From Microcella humidisoli (GTDB taxonomy: Bacteria; Actinomycetota; Actinomycetes; Actinomycetales; Microbacteriaceae): a stretch of DNA of 64,000 nucleotides. A model generated the notes under the pieces. It had not been told where the DNA came from, ran no database searches, and worked only from the letters and a program-made list of their open reading frames with translations. Each line of letters begins with the position of its first letter. Positions within the stretch are counted from its first letter, which is position 1. A program made the position numbers and the translations under genes. This document shows positions 8,393-16,455 of the stretch, piece by piece. The stretch covers positions 496,001 to 560,000 of the forward strand of contig NZ_CP101497.1 in the NCBI RefSeq assembly GCF_024362325.1, given 5' to 3'.

Positions 8393-8962
8393 ATGAGCGA
8401 TGACACCGCCACCGTCACCCTCGCCAACGGGCTGACCTGCGACATTCCCGCGAGCTCGCCGCTCGCGAAGCTGCTGCGCTCGCAGCGCACCTGGGTCGGG
8501 CCGTCCGCGAAAGAACGGCTGGGCATCCTGCGTCGCGCGACGAGCATCGCCATCGTCGGCGCCTCGCCGAACCCGGCCCGCAGCTCGTACTTCGTCGGCA
8601 CCTACCTGCAGCAGTCGAGCGACTACCGCGTCTACTTCGTCAACCCGAACGCCACCGAGATCCTCGGCGAGCCGGCCTATCCCGATCTCGCCTCGTTGCC
8701 CGAGGTGCCCGACATCGTCGACGTGTTCCGCAAGGCGAGCGATATCCCCTCGGTGATCGACGACGTGCTCGCGGTGGGCGCGCCGGTCGTGTGGGTGCAG
8801 CTCGGCATCTGGAACGAGGAGGCCGCGGTCGACGGCGAGTCGAAGGGACTCACCGTCGTCATGGACCGCTGCATCAAGGTCGAGCACGCCCGGTTCCACG
8901 GCGGCCTGCACCTCATGGGATTCGATACCGGCGTCATCTCGGCGAAGAAGCAGGTGCGATAG
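8393..8962 (+). CDS. CoA-binding (YccU-type Rossmann) domain protein
   Basis: A 189-residue protein with the CoA_binding_2 fold. A short N-terminal extension is followed by AIVGASPNPARSSYFVGTYL (nucleotide-binding loop, about residues 54-73), then VFRKASDIPSVIDD and VVWVQLGIWNEEAA. A C-terminal VVMDRCIKVEH segment carries the conserved cysteine of the family. Relatives resemble the CoA-ligase alpha subunit and bind CoA, but their role is not defined. It follows metY by two bases with a gaaggggg ribosome-binding site. This pairing is common in actinobacteria and suggests a link to sulfur or acyl metabolism. Confidence 0.85.
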   Translation: MSDDTATVTLANGLTCDIPASSPLAKLLRSQRTWVGPSAKERLGILRRATSIAIVGASPNPARSSYFVGTYLQQSSDYRVYFVNPNATEILGEPAYPDLASLPEVPDIVDVFRKASDIPSVIDDVLAVGAPVVWVQLGIWNEEAAVDGESKGLTVVMDRCIKVEHARFHGGLHLMGFDTGVISAKKQVR

Positions 8963-8964
8963 CG

Positions 8965-8982
8965 GCATCCGACGCCGGATGC
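8965..8982. repeat. GCATCCG/CGGATGC hairpin downstream of the CoA-binding gene
   Basis: Seven-base arms (8965-8971 and 8976-8982) flank a four-base loop. The position suits a terminator but there is no T-run, and the next promoter begins six bases later. Confidence 0.45.
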
Positions 8983-8987
8983 GGGGC

Positions 8988-8993
8988 TAGGGT
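8988..8993 (+). promoter_or_regulatory. -10 element of leaderless DUF2231 mRNA
   Basis: TAGGGT ends six bases before ATG 9000, and no ribosome-binding site is present. Confidence 0.6.
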
Positions 8994-8999
8994 CGCACC

Positions 9000-9548
9000 A
9001 TGAGCCTCGGTGCCGCATCCCGCACGCCCGTCGTCCTGCCCGCCGACGGTGGCGGCCTCTTCGACCTCGTCGGCGGCCTGCCGGTGCACCCGCTCGTGGT
9101 GCACGTCGCGGTCGTGGTGCTACCCGCGGCCGCCCTTGCCCTCATCGTCGTCATGGCCCTGCCGCGCGTGCACAGGCTCGTGCGCTGGGGAGTCGTGGCC
9201 GCGCTGGCCGTGGGCGCCCTTGCGGCGTGGGTGGCCGCGGAATCGGGTGAGGCTCTTGCCGATCGCGTGGGCGAGCCCGAGGTGCACGAGGAGCTCGGGG
9301 AGAACCTGCCCGCCATCGCCGGCATCACCGTCGTACTGGCCGTCATCTGGGCGGTCATCGCCGAGCTGTCGGCCCGGGCCTCGCGCCTCGCCACGACCAC
9401 AGCGACGCCGCCCGCGCGCATCTGGCTCCCGTTGCGCATCGCCGCCTCGGTCGTGACCGCGGGCATGGCCGCGTACACGATCTACTACACGGTGCTCGTC
9501 GGCCACTCGGGCGCCGTCGCGACCTGGTTCGGCCGCGTCGGCGGATGA
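9000..9548 (+). CDS. DUF2231-like four-helix membrane protein
   Basis: A 182-residue integral membrane protein with four predicted helices. The first helix carries GGLPVHPLVVHVAVVVLPAA, close to the HP-x-VH signature of DUF2231. A second family-like feature is ESGEALADRV followed by VHEELGE, where conserved acidic and histidine residues face the membrane. Function is unknown, though histidine placement in this family has suggested haem or metal binding. It overlaps the GH5 gene by ATGA (9545-9548), so the two are translationally coupled. Confidence 0.7.
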   Translation: MSLGAASRTPVVLPADGGGLFDLVGGLPVHPLVVHVAVVVLPAAALALIVVMALPRVHRLVRWGVVAALAVGALAAWVAAESGEALADRVGEPEVHEELGENLPAIAGITVVLAVIWAVIAELSARASRLATTTATPPARIWLPLRIAASVVTAGMAAYTIYYTVLVGHSGAVATWFGRVGG

Positions 9549-10738
9549 CCGCGCGCCGTCGACGAACGGGGGCGGTCATCGCGGCGGTCGCCACCGCACT
9601 CGCCGCCGTCGCCATCGGGGTCGCGCTGCTGCTCGCACCGGCCCTGTGGCCGAGCCCGGCGCGCGGCCTGAACGCGGGGCTCGCATCCCTCACGCCGGAG
9701 GCCCCCGTGGTCGCCGTCGACGGGGCCGATCTCATCGACCGACGCTCGGGCGAGCGGCTGCAGCTGGTCGGGGCGAACTGGCCGGGCTTCGAGTACGCGT
9801 GCATCCAGGGCTGGGGCCTCAACGAGGGCGGTGCGACCGACGAGGCCGTCGCCGCGATGGTCGACTGGGGGTTCACGGCCGTGCGCGTGCCCCTCAACCA
9901 GCAGTGCTGGTTCGACGACCGGCCCGCGGTCGCCTTCGGCTCGGGCGAGCAGTACCGCAACGCGGTTCGTGCGTGGGTCGAGCGCCTCACCGATGCAGGG
10001 CTCATCGTGATTCTCGACCTGCACTGGAGCGCCCCCGCACCCGCGCTCGCCGACGGGCTGCGGCCGATGCCCGACGCCGACAGCCCCCGTTTCTGGGCCG
10101 CCGTCGCCACCGAGTACCGCAAGCATCAGGGAGTGCTGTTCGACCTGTTCAACGAGCCGCACAGCCGCTACGACCCCGATCGTGAGCAATGGGCGTTCAC
10201 CCTCGACTGGCAGTGCTGGGCGGTGGGGGGATGCTCACCGCCGCTCGAGAACGACCTCGCCGTCCCGCTCTCGGGGGATACCTATGCGGCCGTCGGCATG
10301 GCCGACCTCGTCGCCGCCGTGCGCGCGACGGGGGCCAATCAGCCCCTGCTGCTGAGCGGCATCGACTACGCCAACGATCTGCGCGGCTGGCTCGACGCCG
10401 CACCGGATGACGATCAGCTCATCGCGAGTCTGCACGCGTATCCCGGCAACCGCTGTGCCGATGAGGCCTGCTGGGCCGCCGACGTGGCGCCGCTCGCCGA
10501 GCGCGTGCCGGTGGTCATGGCCGAATTCGGGCAGAGCGACGGCGGCGACCAGTACGTGCGGCGGGCTTTCACGTGGGCCGACGAGCACCTCTCGGGCGCG
10601 CTGGCGTGGGCGTGGTGGAGCATCCCCGCCGCAGAGTCGGAGCCCAACGCCGCCTTCTCGCTCGTCGACGACGCGCTGCAGGCCCGGGCGCCGTCAGGCA
10701 CCGCCCTGCGCGAGCTGCTCGCAGCGCGCGAGCGCTGA
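9545..10738 (+). CDS. Membrane-anchored or secreted glycoside hydrolase family 5 protein
   Basis: A 397-residue protein with an N-terminal hydrophobic signal/anchor (about 10-38) followed by a GH5 (beta/alpha)8 barrel. Visible landmarks are LQLVGANWPGFE at the barrel start and VRVPLNQQCW. The LVILDLHW-type strand reads LIVILDLHW. The acid/base glutamate is E204 in FNEPHSRY and the nucleophile is E327 in MAEFGQSDG. Both catalytic residues are present, so activity on a beta-glycan such as cellulose or mannan is likely but the substrate cannot be read. It is coupled to the upstream DUF2231 gene. Tryptophan-rich AWAWWSIPAAESEPN closes the active-site cleft. Confidence 0.9.
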   Translation: MTARRRRTGAVIAAVATALAAVAIGVALLLAPALWPSPARGLNAGLASLTPEAPVVAVDGADLIDRRSGERLQLVGANWPGFEYACIQGWGLNEGGATDEAVAAMVDWGFTAVRVPLNQQCWFDDRPAVAFGSGEQYRNAVRAWVERLTDAGLIVILDLHWSAPAPALADGLRPMPDADSPRFWAAVATEYRKHQGVLFDLFNEPHSRYDPDREQWAFTLDWQCWAVGGCSPPLENDLAVPLSGDTYAAVGMADLVAAVRATGANQPLLLSGIDYANDLRGWLDAAPDDDQLIASLHAYPGNRCADEACWAADVAPLAERVPVVMAEFGQSDGGDQYVRRAFTWADEHLSGALAWAWWSIPAAESEPNAAFSLVDDALQARAPSGTALRELLAARER

Positions 10739-10756
10739 CGGGCGGCGACGACGGCG

Positions 10757-11521
10757 TCAGGCCCGGGCGAGCGCCGCGTCGGTCGCGAACAAGTAGTTGC
10801 GCGTTCCGAGCGTGACCGCCTCGGTGCGCACCCAGGTCTCGCGCACCCACGTGTACATGCCGTACTCGGGCCAGCGGCGGGCGATCTCGGCGACGACACC
10901 GGCCGCGTCGTTGCCGTAGCGCGCGAGGTGGCGGTCTTCGATCTCGAGCAGCAGGCTCGGCAGGTCACGCGTGATCGTGCGGGCGGCACCCTCGAGCACT
11001 TGCGGTTCGAAGCCCTCGACGTCGGCCTTGATGAACGTCAGCTTCTCGATCTGCTGCTCGTCGACCCAGTCGTCGATCGCCGTCGTCGGCGTGGGCCAGT
11101 GGCGCACGCGCTCGCCGGCACGGCCCGGGGCTGCGCCGTCGGTGAGGTGAGCGCGCCCGTAGATGGGCAGTCCGAGCACGATCGGCAGCCGCATCGTGAG
11201 CTCTCCCTGCTCGCGTCCGGCCGCGCTCGCCTTCACCGTGATCTGCGGTGCCGAGAGCAGGCGCTTCCAGCGGCGCAGAGTGCTCTGCTGTCGCGGATGC
11301 GGCTCGAACGAGTCGACGCGACCGGTCGGGCCCACGAGCCGCGCGAGCGGGATCGTGTACATGCCGTGCGCGGCGCCGATGTCGATGACGGCGTCGCCGC
11401 TGCCGATGATGGCGCGCAGGCCGCGCAGTTCGGGCTCAGCCCAGTTGATCCGGCTCGCGAGCATCATCGCCGCGTAGCCGAGGCGCAGCCGCGCCGTCGT
11501 GCCGTCCGTCATCCCGGTCAT
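10757..11521 (-). CDS. FkbM family SAM-dependent methyltransferase
   Basis: A 254-residue methyltransferase of the FkbM family. The SAM-binding loop is VIDIGAAHGMYTIPLARL (about residues 45-62), followed by the acidic VDSFEPHP strand. The family signature FIKADVEGFEPQVLEGA lies at about 170-186. FkbM proteins O-methylate sugars or polyketides; here a polysaccharide or glycolipid acceptor is plausible given the neighbourhood. It starts 15 bases after the sahH stop in the same direction, so the enzyme recycling S-adenosylhomocysteine is probably co-transcribed. An alternative start is ATG 11512. Confidence 0.88.
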   Translation of the reverse strand: MTGMTDGTTARLRLGYAAMMLASRINWAEPELRGLRAIIGSGDAVIDIGAAHGMYTIPLARLVGPTGRVDSFEPHPRQQSTLRRWKRLLSAPQITVKASAAGREQGELTMRLPIVLGLPIYGRAHLTDGAAPGRAGERVRHWPTPTTAIDDWVDEQQIEKLTFIKADVEGFEPQVLEGAARTITRDLPSLLLEIEDRHLARYGNDAAGVVAEIARRWPEYGMYTWVRETWVRTEAVTLGTRNYLFATDAALARA

Positions 11522-11536
11522 CAGATCGTCGAACCG

Positions 11537-13045
<1,509 letters not shown>

Positions 13046-13069
13046 ATTCTGACAGCAACCGGGCTGGAG

Positions 13070-13753
13070 TTACGCCGAGGAGTCGGACGCTCTCAGCGAT
13101 TCGAGAGCGGCGAGAATGAGGTCGAGACCGACGAGGAACTCCGCCTGGGGGTCGTAGCCCGCCGCCAGGAGCCCCTCGGCCGACTCCCGCAGATACGGGA
13201 ACTGCTCGGCGGGCAGCTGCGGCAGGTAGACGCTCTCGGTCATGTCGGCAAGCCCGTCGGCGGTGTCGAACGGGAGGCTCGCCTCCTGGAGCGCGAATCC
13301 GTACACGTAGCTGTTGAGCAACCAGTTGGCGTGCGTCGCCGTCACGATCGAGAAACCAGCCCGTCTCAGACACGCAGTGAACGCTTCGCGGTGGCGCAGA
13401 TTGGCCGGCCCAGGCGTCGTCCGCGACTCCATGAGCCCGATCGCCCAGGGGTGCCGGGCGAGCACCGTGCGGGCCGAGACCGCTTGCCGCCGCATCGCTG
13501 ACTGCCAGTCGATCGTCTCGGCGGGCAGCTCGATCTCGTCGAACACGACGTCGATCATGGCGTCGAGCAACTCGTCCTTGCTCGCCACGTAGTGGTACAG
13601 CGACATCGCACCGGCGCCGAGCTCGCTGGCCAGGCGACGCATGCTGAGCCCCTCGACCCCCTCGCGGTCGGCGAGCCGGATCGCTTCGGCGACGACCCTC
13701 GTCGTGCTGAGCCCCGCGTCGGACCCGACGGGGCGTTCTCCGCTCGCTGGCAC
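13070..13753 (-). CDS. TetR/AcrR family transcriptional regulator
   Basis: A 227-residue TetR-like repressor. The helix-turn-helix lies near residues 20-60 (RRLASELGAGAMSLYHYVASKDELLDAM). The C-terminal part resembles the TetR_C_1 ligand/dimerisation domain. GTG 13753 is chosen because a ggaagg ribosome-binding site sits about six bases upstream; the longer frame would run through the operator. It diverges from three membrane-protein genes, and the intergenic region carries two GTAC-based palindromes. It therefore probably represses both itself and the divergent operon until a small hydrophobic ligand binds. Ligand unknown. Confidence 0.88.
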   Translation of the reverse strand: MPASGERPVGSDAGLSTTRVVAEAIRLADREGVEGLSMRRLASELGAGAMSLYHYVASKDELLDAMIDVVFDEIELPAETIDWQSAMRRQAVSARTVLARHPWAIGLMESRTTPGPANLRHREAFTACLRRAGFSIVTATHANWLLNSYVYGFALQEASLPFDTADGLADMTESVYLPQLPAEQFPYLRESAEGLLAAGYDPQAEFLVGLDLILAALESLRASDSSA

Positions 13754-13784
13754 CCCGATCCTTCCGCTCGTCTGGTTGATGGGC

Positions 13785-13814
13785 TTGACAACCGTACAGC
13801 GTACGGGCCATAGT
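13785..13814 (+). promoter_or_regulatory. Promoter of the TetR-controlled membrane operon
   Basis: TTGACA (13785-13790) and CATAGT (13809-13814) are separated by 18 bases. The spacer holds operator 1. On the minus strand TACTAT (13815-13810) could be the -10 of the tetR gene, so the divergent promoters would overlap. Confidence 0.65.
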
Positions 13815-13831
13815 ACGGCGTACGACGTACG
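13792..13831. promoter_or_regulatory. Two TetR operator palindromes
   Basis: ccgtac-agc-gtacgg (13792-13806) lies between the -35 and -10 of the plus-strand promoter. cgtac-gac-gtacg (13819-13831) lies at the expected transcription start. Both have GTAC cores separated by a three-base spacer, fitting a dimeric TetR repressor. Confidence 0.7.
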
Positions 13832-13886
13832 GTGTACGAAACTCACCGTGCCCCGACCGGAATCACTCGCGCCAGAAGGAAGAACG

Positions 13887-14342
13887 ATGACAGCCCGAAC
13901 GACCACCTCGACACCCCTCGACGCCGCTCCGATGTCGGTGCGGGGGAAGCTCGCCTCCGCGTGGGGGAGCCTGATCTTCCTCATCCTCTACATCGACTAC
14001 TTCCACCTGTACCAGCCGGGTGAGATCGACTCCATCCGCAACGGCGTCATCTTCGAGTTCGCCATCAGCGGCGCCCTGATGAGCGTCTTCTTCGTGATCA
14101 TCGCGCTGCCGGGCCTCATGGTGCTGCTCTCGGCGGCACTGCCCGCGCGAGCGAACCGCATGACGAACCTGGTCTTCACGTCGCTCTACATCCCGCTGAT
14201 CGTCTTCAACGCGGCGGGAGCGACGCCGGACTACGCCTTCTACTACGTGCTCACCATCGGCGTCGAGCTGGCGATCATGGTCTACATCCTGCGCACCGCC
14301 GCCCGGTGGCCCCGCGTTGCCGCCGTCGCGGTCGAGAAGTAG
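13887..14342 (+). CDS. Small four-helix membrane protein, DUF6326-like
   Basis: A 151-residue membrane protein with four hydrophobic helices, beginning MTARTTTSTP. The first helix is SLIFLILYIDYFHLY, followed by a polar loop and LMSVFFVIIALPGLMVLL. Size and pattern resemble the DUF6326 family, but I assign this tentatively. ATG 13887 has an agaaggaaga ribosome-binding site. It is the first gene after the TetR operator and leads a three-gene membrane-protein operon, so it is probably induced when the repressor is released. Confidence 0.7.
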   Translation: MTARTTTSTPLDAAPMSVRGKLASAWGSLIFLILYIDYFHLYQPGEIDSIRNGVIFEFAISGALMSVFFVIIALPGLMVLLSAALPARANRMTNLVFTSLYIPLIVFNAAGATPDYAFYYVLTIGVELAIMVYILRTAARWPRVAAVAVEK

Positions 14343-14349
14343 GGCGGGG

Positions 14350-15048
14350 ATGATGACGAAGCGCGTCGTGGGCGTGACGGCGATCGCGCTCGCGCTGTCG
14401 ATGGTGGCGCAGAACATCATGTTCGCGGTGACGGGCGCTCCCGGCTATGGGGATCCGATCGACACAGTCATCGCATGGCACGAGCAGAACCGGGCTGTCG
14501 TCGCGATCGCGGTCGCGCAGGAGGCCGTGCACGTGCCGCTGCTGCTCGGAGTCCTGGCAGGCCTTCACGGGATCATCGGGCGACGCGGGGGCGCTGGGGC
14601 AGACTGGTCGCGCCTCGCGATGCTCGCGGGCGCCACCGTCGCGGCGATCCTCGCCCTCTACAGCGTCACGTGGATCGGAGCGGTGCTCGCCACCGCCGAG
14701 AGCGCCGACGCCCGGGCACTGTTCTCGATGCTCTGGCAACTGCATGCCGCGGCATTCGCCCTGTCGCTGCCGGCTCTCGGCGTCACCATGATCGCGGTCG
14801 CACTCGCGACCCACCGCAGCAGGCTGAGCCCGCCCTGGCAGCGATTGCTCGCCCTCACGGGCGGTGTCCTGCTCCTCGCCGTCGGCGCGTTCAGCCTCGA
14901 CATCGCAGCCGGCTCGCCGATGCTCTTCGTCGGACTCCCGGGCCTCGCCGTCTGGATCATCTGGCTCCTCGTCACCGGCGTCCGGATGCTGCGGGCGGGC
15001 GGTGCCGACGGCTCGGTCCGCGCATCCACCGGGACCGGAGGACGGTAA
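14350..15048 (+). CDS. Hypothetical membrane protein in the TetR-controlled operon
   Basis: A 232-residue protein with about six hydrophobic helices, among them VVGVTAIALALSMVAQNIMF and LAMLAGATVAAILALYSV. I do not recognise the family. Start ATG 14350 lies eight bases after the upstream stop; ATG 14353 is equally possible. Its stop overlaps the next start as TAATG, indicating coupling. The polar loop WHEQNRAVVAIAVAQEAVH holds two histidines that could face the membrane. Confidence 0.7.
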   Translation: MMTKRVVGVTAIALALSMVAQNIMFAVTGAPGYGDPIDTVIAWHEQNRAVVAIAVAQEAVHVPLLLGVLAGLHGIIGRRGGAGADWSRLAMLAGATVAAILALYSVTWIGAVLATAESADARALFSMLWQLHAAAFALSLPALGVTMIAVALATHRSRLSPPWQRLLALTGGVLLLAVGAFSLDIAAGSPMLFVGLPGLAVWIIWLLVTGVRMLRAGGADGSVRASTGTGGR

Positions 15049-15776
15049 TGGGACCGACCTCGACGCCAGCCGCGACGGCGACCGGACCGCGACCGTCGAC
15101 GCCCCGGGCGTCGGCGCGGAGGCGCAGCGGGTGGCCCGCGGTCACCGGCCTCCTGCTGCTCAGCGCACTCCCCATCCTGGGAGGCGCTCTTCGGCTGGAA
15201 GAACTGGGCACCGACCCCACGAGCGCGCCCTCGTCGCCCGCTCTCACGGTCGCGATCGTGGCGCACATCGTGGGAATGAGCGTGTACTGCGTCCTCGGCG
15301 CGTTCCAGTTCTCCCCCGCGCTGCGGGGACGCCGCGCGTGGCACCGCCGCGCCGGTCGACTGCTGATCCCCGCCGGGATGATCGGGGCGCTCGCGAGCAT
15401 CAGCCTGGCGGTCTTCTTCTCCGGGCCCCCCGAGGGGTTCGCTCTGGCGTTGGTGCGAATCGCCTTCGCCGTACCCATGCTGGTGTTCCTGGTGCTGGCT
15501 ACGATCGCCATCGTGCGACGCAGGTTCGTCGCTCACGGAGCGTGGATGAAGCGCGCCTTCGCGATCGCCGTCACCGGCGGAACCCAGGCGCTCGTGCTCA
15601 TCGTGTGGTCGATGCTCGGCGGCGAGACCTCCGTCGTGAGTGAGACCTGGCTCGTCGGCGTGGGCTTCCTGATCAACAGCATCGTCGCGGAGGTGATCAT
15701 CGGGCGCCGGGTCGGGTCTCGAGTTCGGGGCACGTCGGTGCCCGGCGGTCAGCCCACCTCGCCGAGCGCGCTGTAG
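15048..15776 (+). CDS. DUF2306-like membrane protein
   Basis: A 242-residue membrane protein with about seven helices after a Pro/Ala/Thr-rich cytoplasmic start. RRAWHRRAGRLLIPAGM and HGAWMKRAFAIAVTGG, each with a conserved histidine followed by arginines, resemble the DUF2306 signature. It overlaps the preceding stop by one base (TAATG) and closes the TetR-controlled operon. Function unknown. Its 3' end overlaps the convergent DUF3499 gene by 28 bases. Confidence 0.75.
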   Translation: MGPTSTPAATATGPRPSTPRASARRRSGWPAVTGLLLLSALPILGGALRLEELGTDPTSAPSSPALTVAIVAHIVGMSVYCVLGAFQFSPALRGRRAWHRRAGRLLIPAGMIGALASISLAVFFSGPPEGFALALVRIAFAVPMLVFLVLATIAIVRRRFVAHGAWMKRAFAIAVTGGTQALVLIVWSMLGGETSVVSETWLVGVGFLINSIVAEVIIGRRVGSRVRGTSVPGGQPTSPSAL

Positions 15777-15961
15777 CGCACGATCTGCCACCCGTTCGGC
15801 GCCGAGAGCCGCTCGGAGTGCCGCTCGCAGAGGTCATAGCTGTGCGGCTCGGGCCGAGCGCTCAACGGCCCGAGCACGGCCATCGAATCGGCGTAGACGT
15901 AGGTGAGCGTGCGGGCCGCGGGCTCGCTGCACGCCACCTTGCTGCACGGTCGACCGATCAT
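15749..15961 (-). CDS. DUF3499 family protein
   Basis: A 70-residue protein closely matching the actinobacterial DUF3499 family (Rv3258c in M. tuberculosis). It has an N-terminal CxxxxC pair (CSKVACSEPA), the highly conserved ATLTYVYADS-like core (RTLTYVYADSMAVLGPL), then EPHSYDLCERHSERL and a C-terminal NGWQIVRY. The cysteines and histidines suggest a small zinc-binding protein, which is inference. ATG 15961 is preceded by a TATGCT hexamer nine bases upstream. It diverges from the zincin-like gene, the same pairing as Rv3258c/Rv3259. Confidence 0.85.
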   Translation of the reverse strand: MIGRPCSKVACSEPAARTLTYVYADSMAVLGPLSARPEPHSYDLCERHSERLSAPNGWQIVRYSALGEVG

Positions 15962-16001
15962 GGTTCTCACAGCATACGGCGGGCCCGCACCACCACGACG
16001 A

Positions 16002-16007
16002 TAGGCT
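16002..16007 (+). promoter_or_regulatory. -10 element of leaderless zincin-like mRNA
   Basis: TAGGCT ends six bases before GTG 16014. Confidence 0.6.
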
Positions 16008-16013
16008 GGGCGC

Positions 16014-16442
16014 GTGGCACGAGCACCCCGCACCCCGAGTGCGCGGGCCCGCGCCCGCCACGGCCGCACCGGACGCTCGCCCGTCACCGGGCCGCACCTC
16101 CCGCTCGCCCACACGCGGCGCGACCTCTTCGAGACCGCCGTGCAGTCGACGGCCGATTACCTCGTCGACCTGTGGCCCGATGACCTCGCAACGCTGCGCA
16201 TCGATGTCACGCCGATGCCCGATCAGCCGCTCGGCGTGCGCGGCGTCGCCCGCTGGCGGGTCGTGCCCGAGCAGAGCCTCGTGGTGCTCTTCCGCATCCC
16301 CATCGAGCGCATGAGCCGGCTGCACCGCGACGACGACTGGCACCGGCGCCTCATGGTCGAGAGCTGCGTGTTCCGCGCCGTGGGCGAACTCATCGGCAAG
16401 GACCCATGGGATCTGGCGCCGGAGCGCTTCCGCCACTGGTGA
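16014..16442 (+). CDS. Metallopeptidase-family (DUF1025/zincin-like) protein without HExxH
   Basis: A 142-residue protein in the position occupied by Rv3259 in mycobacteria, next to DUF3499. A basic, disordered N terminus is followed by the core TRRDLFETAVQSTADYL and IDVTPMPDQPLG. The C-terminal MVESCVFRAVGELIGKDPWD occupies the place where zincin-like relatives carry the HExxH helix. That motif is not visible, so this copy is probably not an active metallopeptidase. GTG 16014 is supported by a leaderless TAGGCT. Confidence 0.75.
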   Translation: MARAPRTPSARARARHGRTGRSPVTGPHLPLAHTRRDLFETAVQSTADYLVDLWPDDLATLRIDVTPMPDQPLGVRGVARWRVVPEQSLVVLFRIPIERMSRLHRDDDWHRRLMVESCVFRAVGELIGKDPWDLAPERFRHW

Positions 16443-16455
16443 ACGGCGTGCCCCG

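Noticed and set aside
13754..13984. N-terminal extension of the TetR protein
   Set aside because: It would translate through the operator and the divergent gene; GTG 13753 has a good ribosome-binding site.
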